From Planctomycetota bacterium (lineage in GTDB: Bacteria; Planctomycetota; Phycisphaerae; WQYP01): a DNA stretch of 40,974 nucleotides. Of this stretch, positions 40,381 to 40,974 are shown piece by piece. Where the stretch lies: assembly GCA_021790385.1 (NCBI GenBank), contig JAJYDW010000035.1:1-40974 (forward strand). The letters are read 5' to 3'. Positions within the stretch are counted from its first letter, which is position 1, and each line of letters opens with the position of its first letter. The position numbers were made by a program, and so were the translations under genes. The notes beneath the pieces were generated by a model, which worked only from the letters and a program-made list of their open reading frames with translations, was not told the origin of the DNA and ran no database searches.

Positions 40381-40476
40381 CGGCCGTGCGGGTCGACTGC
40401 CCGCCCTTATTGCAGCGAGCGGCACCGGCCATAGATATAACTCATCACGATTAGTGCATATAATTCTGCTCAAGCC

Positions 40477-40507
40477 TTGACAAGACCGATGTTATGCTTA
40501 GTCTAAT
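40477..40507 (+). promoter_or_regulatory. Candidate promoter for tRNA-Asn
   Basis: A perfect TTGACA (40477-40482) is followed 19 bases later by TCTAAT (40502-40507), 16 bases upstream of the tRNA. The spacing is slightly long. Confidence 0.45.
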
Positions 40508-40522
40508 AAGCCCTTGCTACTT

Positions 40523-40594
40523 TCCGCGGTAGCTCAATGGTAGAGCAGTCGGCTGTTAACCGACGGGTTGTAGGTTCGAATCCTACCCGCGGAG
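40523..40594 (+). tRNA. tRNA-Asn (anticodon GTT)
   Basis: The acceptor TCCGCGG pairs with CCGCGGA. The anticodon loop CTGTTAA reads GTT. The T arm contains GGTTCGAATCC and the discriminator is G40594, as is usual for tRNA-Asn. CCA is not encoded. A strong terminator follows within 4 bases. Confidence 0.95.
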
Positions 40595-40597
40595 CAT

Positions 40598-40629
40598 ACC
40601 CCCGTCACAAACGCGTGGCGGGGGTTTTT
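40598..40629 (+). terminator. Rho-independent terminator after tRNA-Asn
   Basis: The stem ACCCCCGTCA pairs with TGGCGGGGGT (10 bp, one G-U) around an 8-base loop, followed by TTTT. It closes the tRNA-Asn transcript. Confidence 0.85.
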
Positions 40630-40889
40630 CATGCGCGAGAGGCATGTCGCGCAAGCCCGCGTCGGATCGTGGCTTGGGGCAAGGGGTTACGAGCGCCCCT
40701 GATCGCCCCTCTCGGCCCGCGTGTTAACCCGCCAGAGAGGTTCGGACGGCTTGCGGAGCCAGACTCTCGGACTCTCTGCCGTCGAGAGCGCGTCGGGTTT
40801 ACGGCACCGTTGCGGTCGGCCAGTCCAAGAGCGAGCCGATTTCTCGAACCGCGCTTTGGCGGGGTGTGCCCGTTTTTATCGGGAAGGGG
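40630..40889. other. Gap without a confident gene
   Basis: It lies between the terminator and a truncated minus-strand gene. Plus-strand frames that read out of the tRNA into this stretch have no ribosome site and no family features. No tRNA 3'-end repeat was seen here. Confidence 0.3.
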
Positions 40890-40974
40890 TTAAGCCGCTA
40901 ACTTCTGGTGTTTCTTGGCCCACCATGCGTCCCAGAGATTGCTTTGGTAGAGGGCTTCCATCGCCATGAGAGCC
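40890..40974 (-). CDS. Partial CDS, C-terminus of unknown protein (cut by window edge)
   Basis: A minus-strand frame enters from the window end and stops with TAA at 40892-40890. The last 27 residues include MEALYQSNLWDAWWAKKHQ, rich in Trp and Lys. I do not recognise the family. It is judged coding because of the open frame and composition only. Confidence 0.35.
   Translation of the reverse strand, partial: ALMAMEALYQSNLWDAWWAKKHQKLAA

Noticed and set aside
40537..40893. Open frame reading out of tRNA-Asn
   Set aside because: It starts inside the tRNA and crosses the terminator; such read-through frames are a common artefact.

Overview
The window looks like a chromosomal segment of a planctomycete, most likely class Phycisphaerae or a relative. 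This is inferred from gene content. The markers are a pseudopilin with the C-terminal H-X9-DG signature, a PEP-CTERM-type surface protein, an integrase remnant of a type common in planctomycetes, and a tiny protein family I recall mainly from planctomycetes. GC content is moderately high and coding is dense on both strands. No rRNA, CRISPR array or intact insertion sequence was seen.

Layout. 1-1344 is an accessory edge: a gene cut by the window end, tRNA-Ile(GAT) with a decayed integrase beside it, and a RelE-type toxin whose antitoxin carries an in-frame amber codon. 1434-4419 holds a GNAT acetyltransferase and an SppA-like signal peptide peptidase. 4527-7404 (minus strand) is the most notable unit: a cobalamin riboswitch followed by a PEP-CTERM protein, an H-X9-DG pseudopilin and a DUF71/COG2102 ATP-pyrophosphatase. 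DUF71 has been linked to B12 salvage by comparative genomics, so I propose a B12 capture and salvage operon. 7509-11894 carries a mutarotase-like protein, a SYLF lipoprotein, a peptidoglycan amidase, a bifunctional nuclease and dihydrolipoyl dehydrogenase. 12136-13995 holds a frameshifted tiny gene and a BstYI-like restriction-modification pair.

14114-18079 carries gyrA and a divergent cysteine desulfurase. 18106-23917 is a minus-strand run: TPR lipoprotein, membrane-anchored sigma-like protein, methyltransferase, RsmE, acetylornithine-type aminotransferase, McsA-like protein, polysaccharide deacetylase. 23965-26538 has a stand-alone LigD-type phosphoesterase domain, a 21-residue basic peptide gene, hpt, tRNA-Thr(TGT) and a second toxin-antitoxin module with an amber-broken toxin. 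27023-31528 is one 1501-residue AsmA-like protein.

31556-36657 (minus) is a tightly packed catabolic operon: DeoR regulator, D-lyxose-type isomerase, class I aldolase, PfkB kinase, aldehyde dehydrogenase. It can be read as isomerise, phosphorylate, cleave, oxidise the aldehyde. 36926-40380 carries an acyl-ACP desaturase, a TIM-barrel sugar isomerase/epimerase, an uncharacterised ORF overlapping lexA, and lexA. The window closes with tRNA-Asn(GTT), a strong terminator and a truncated minus-strand gene.

All functions are read from sequence motifs without database searches. Start codons were chosen from Shine-Dalgarno spacing and family length where possible.
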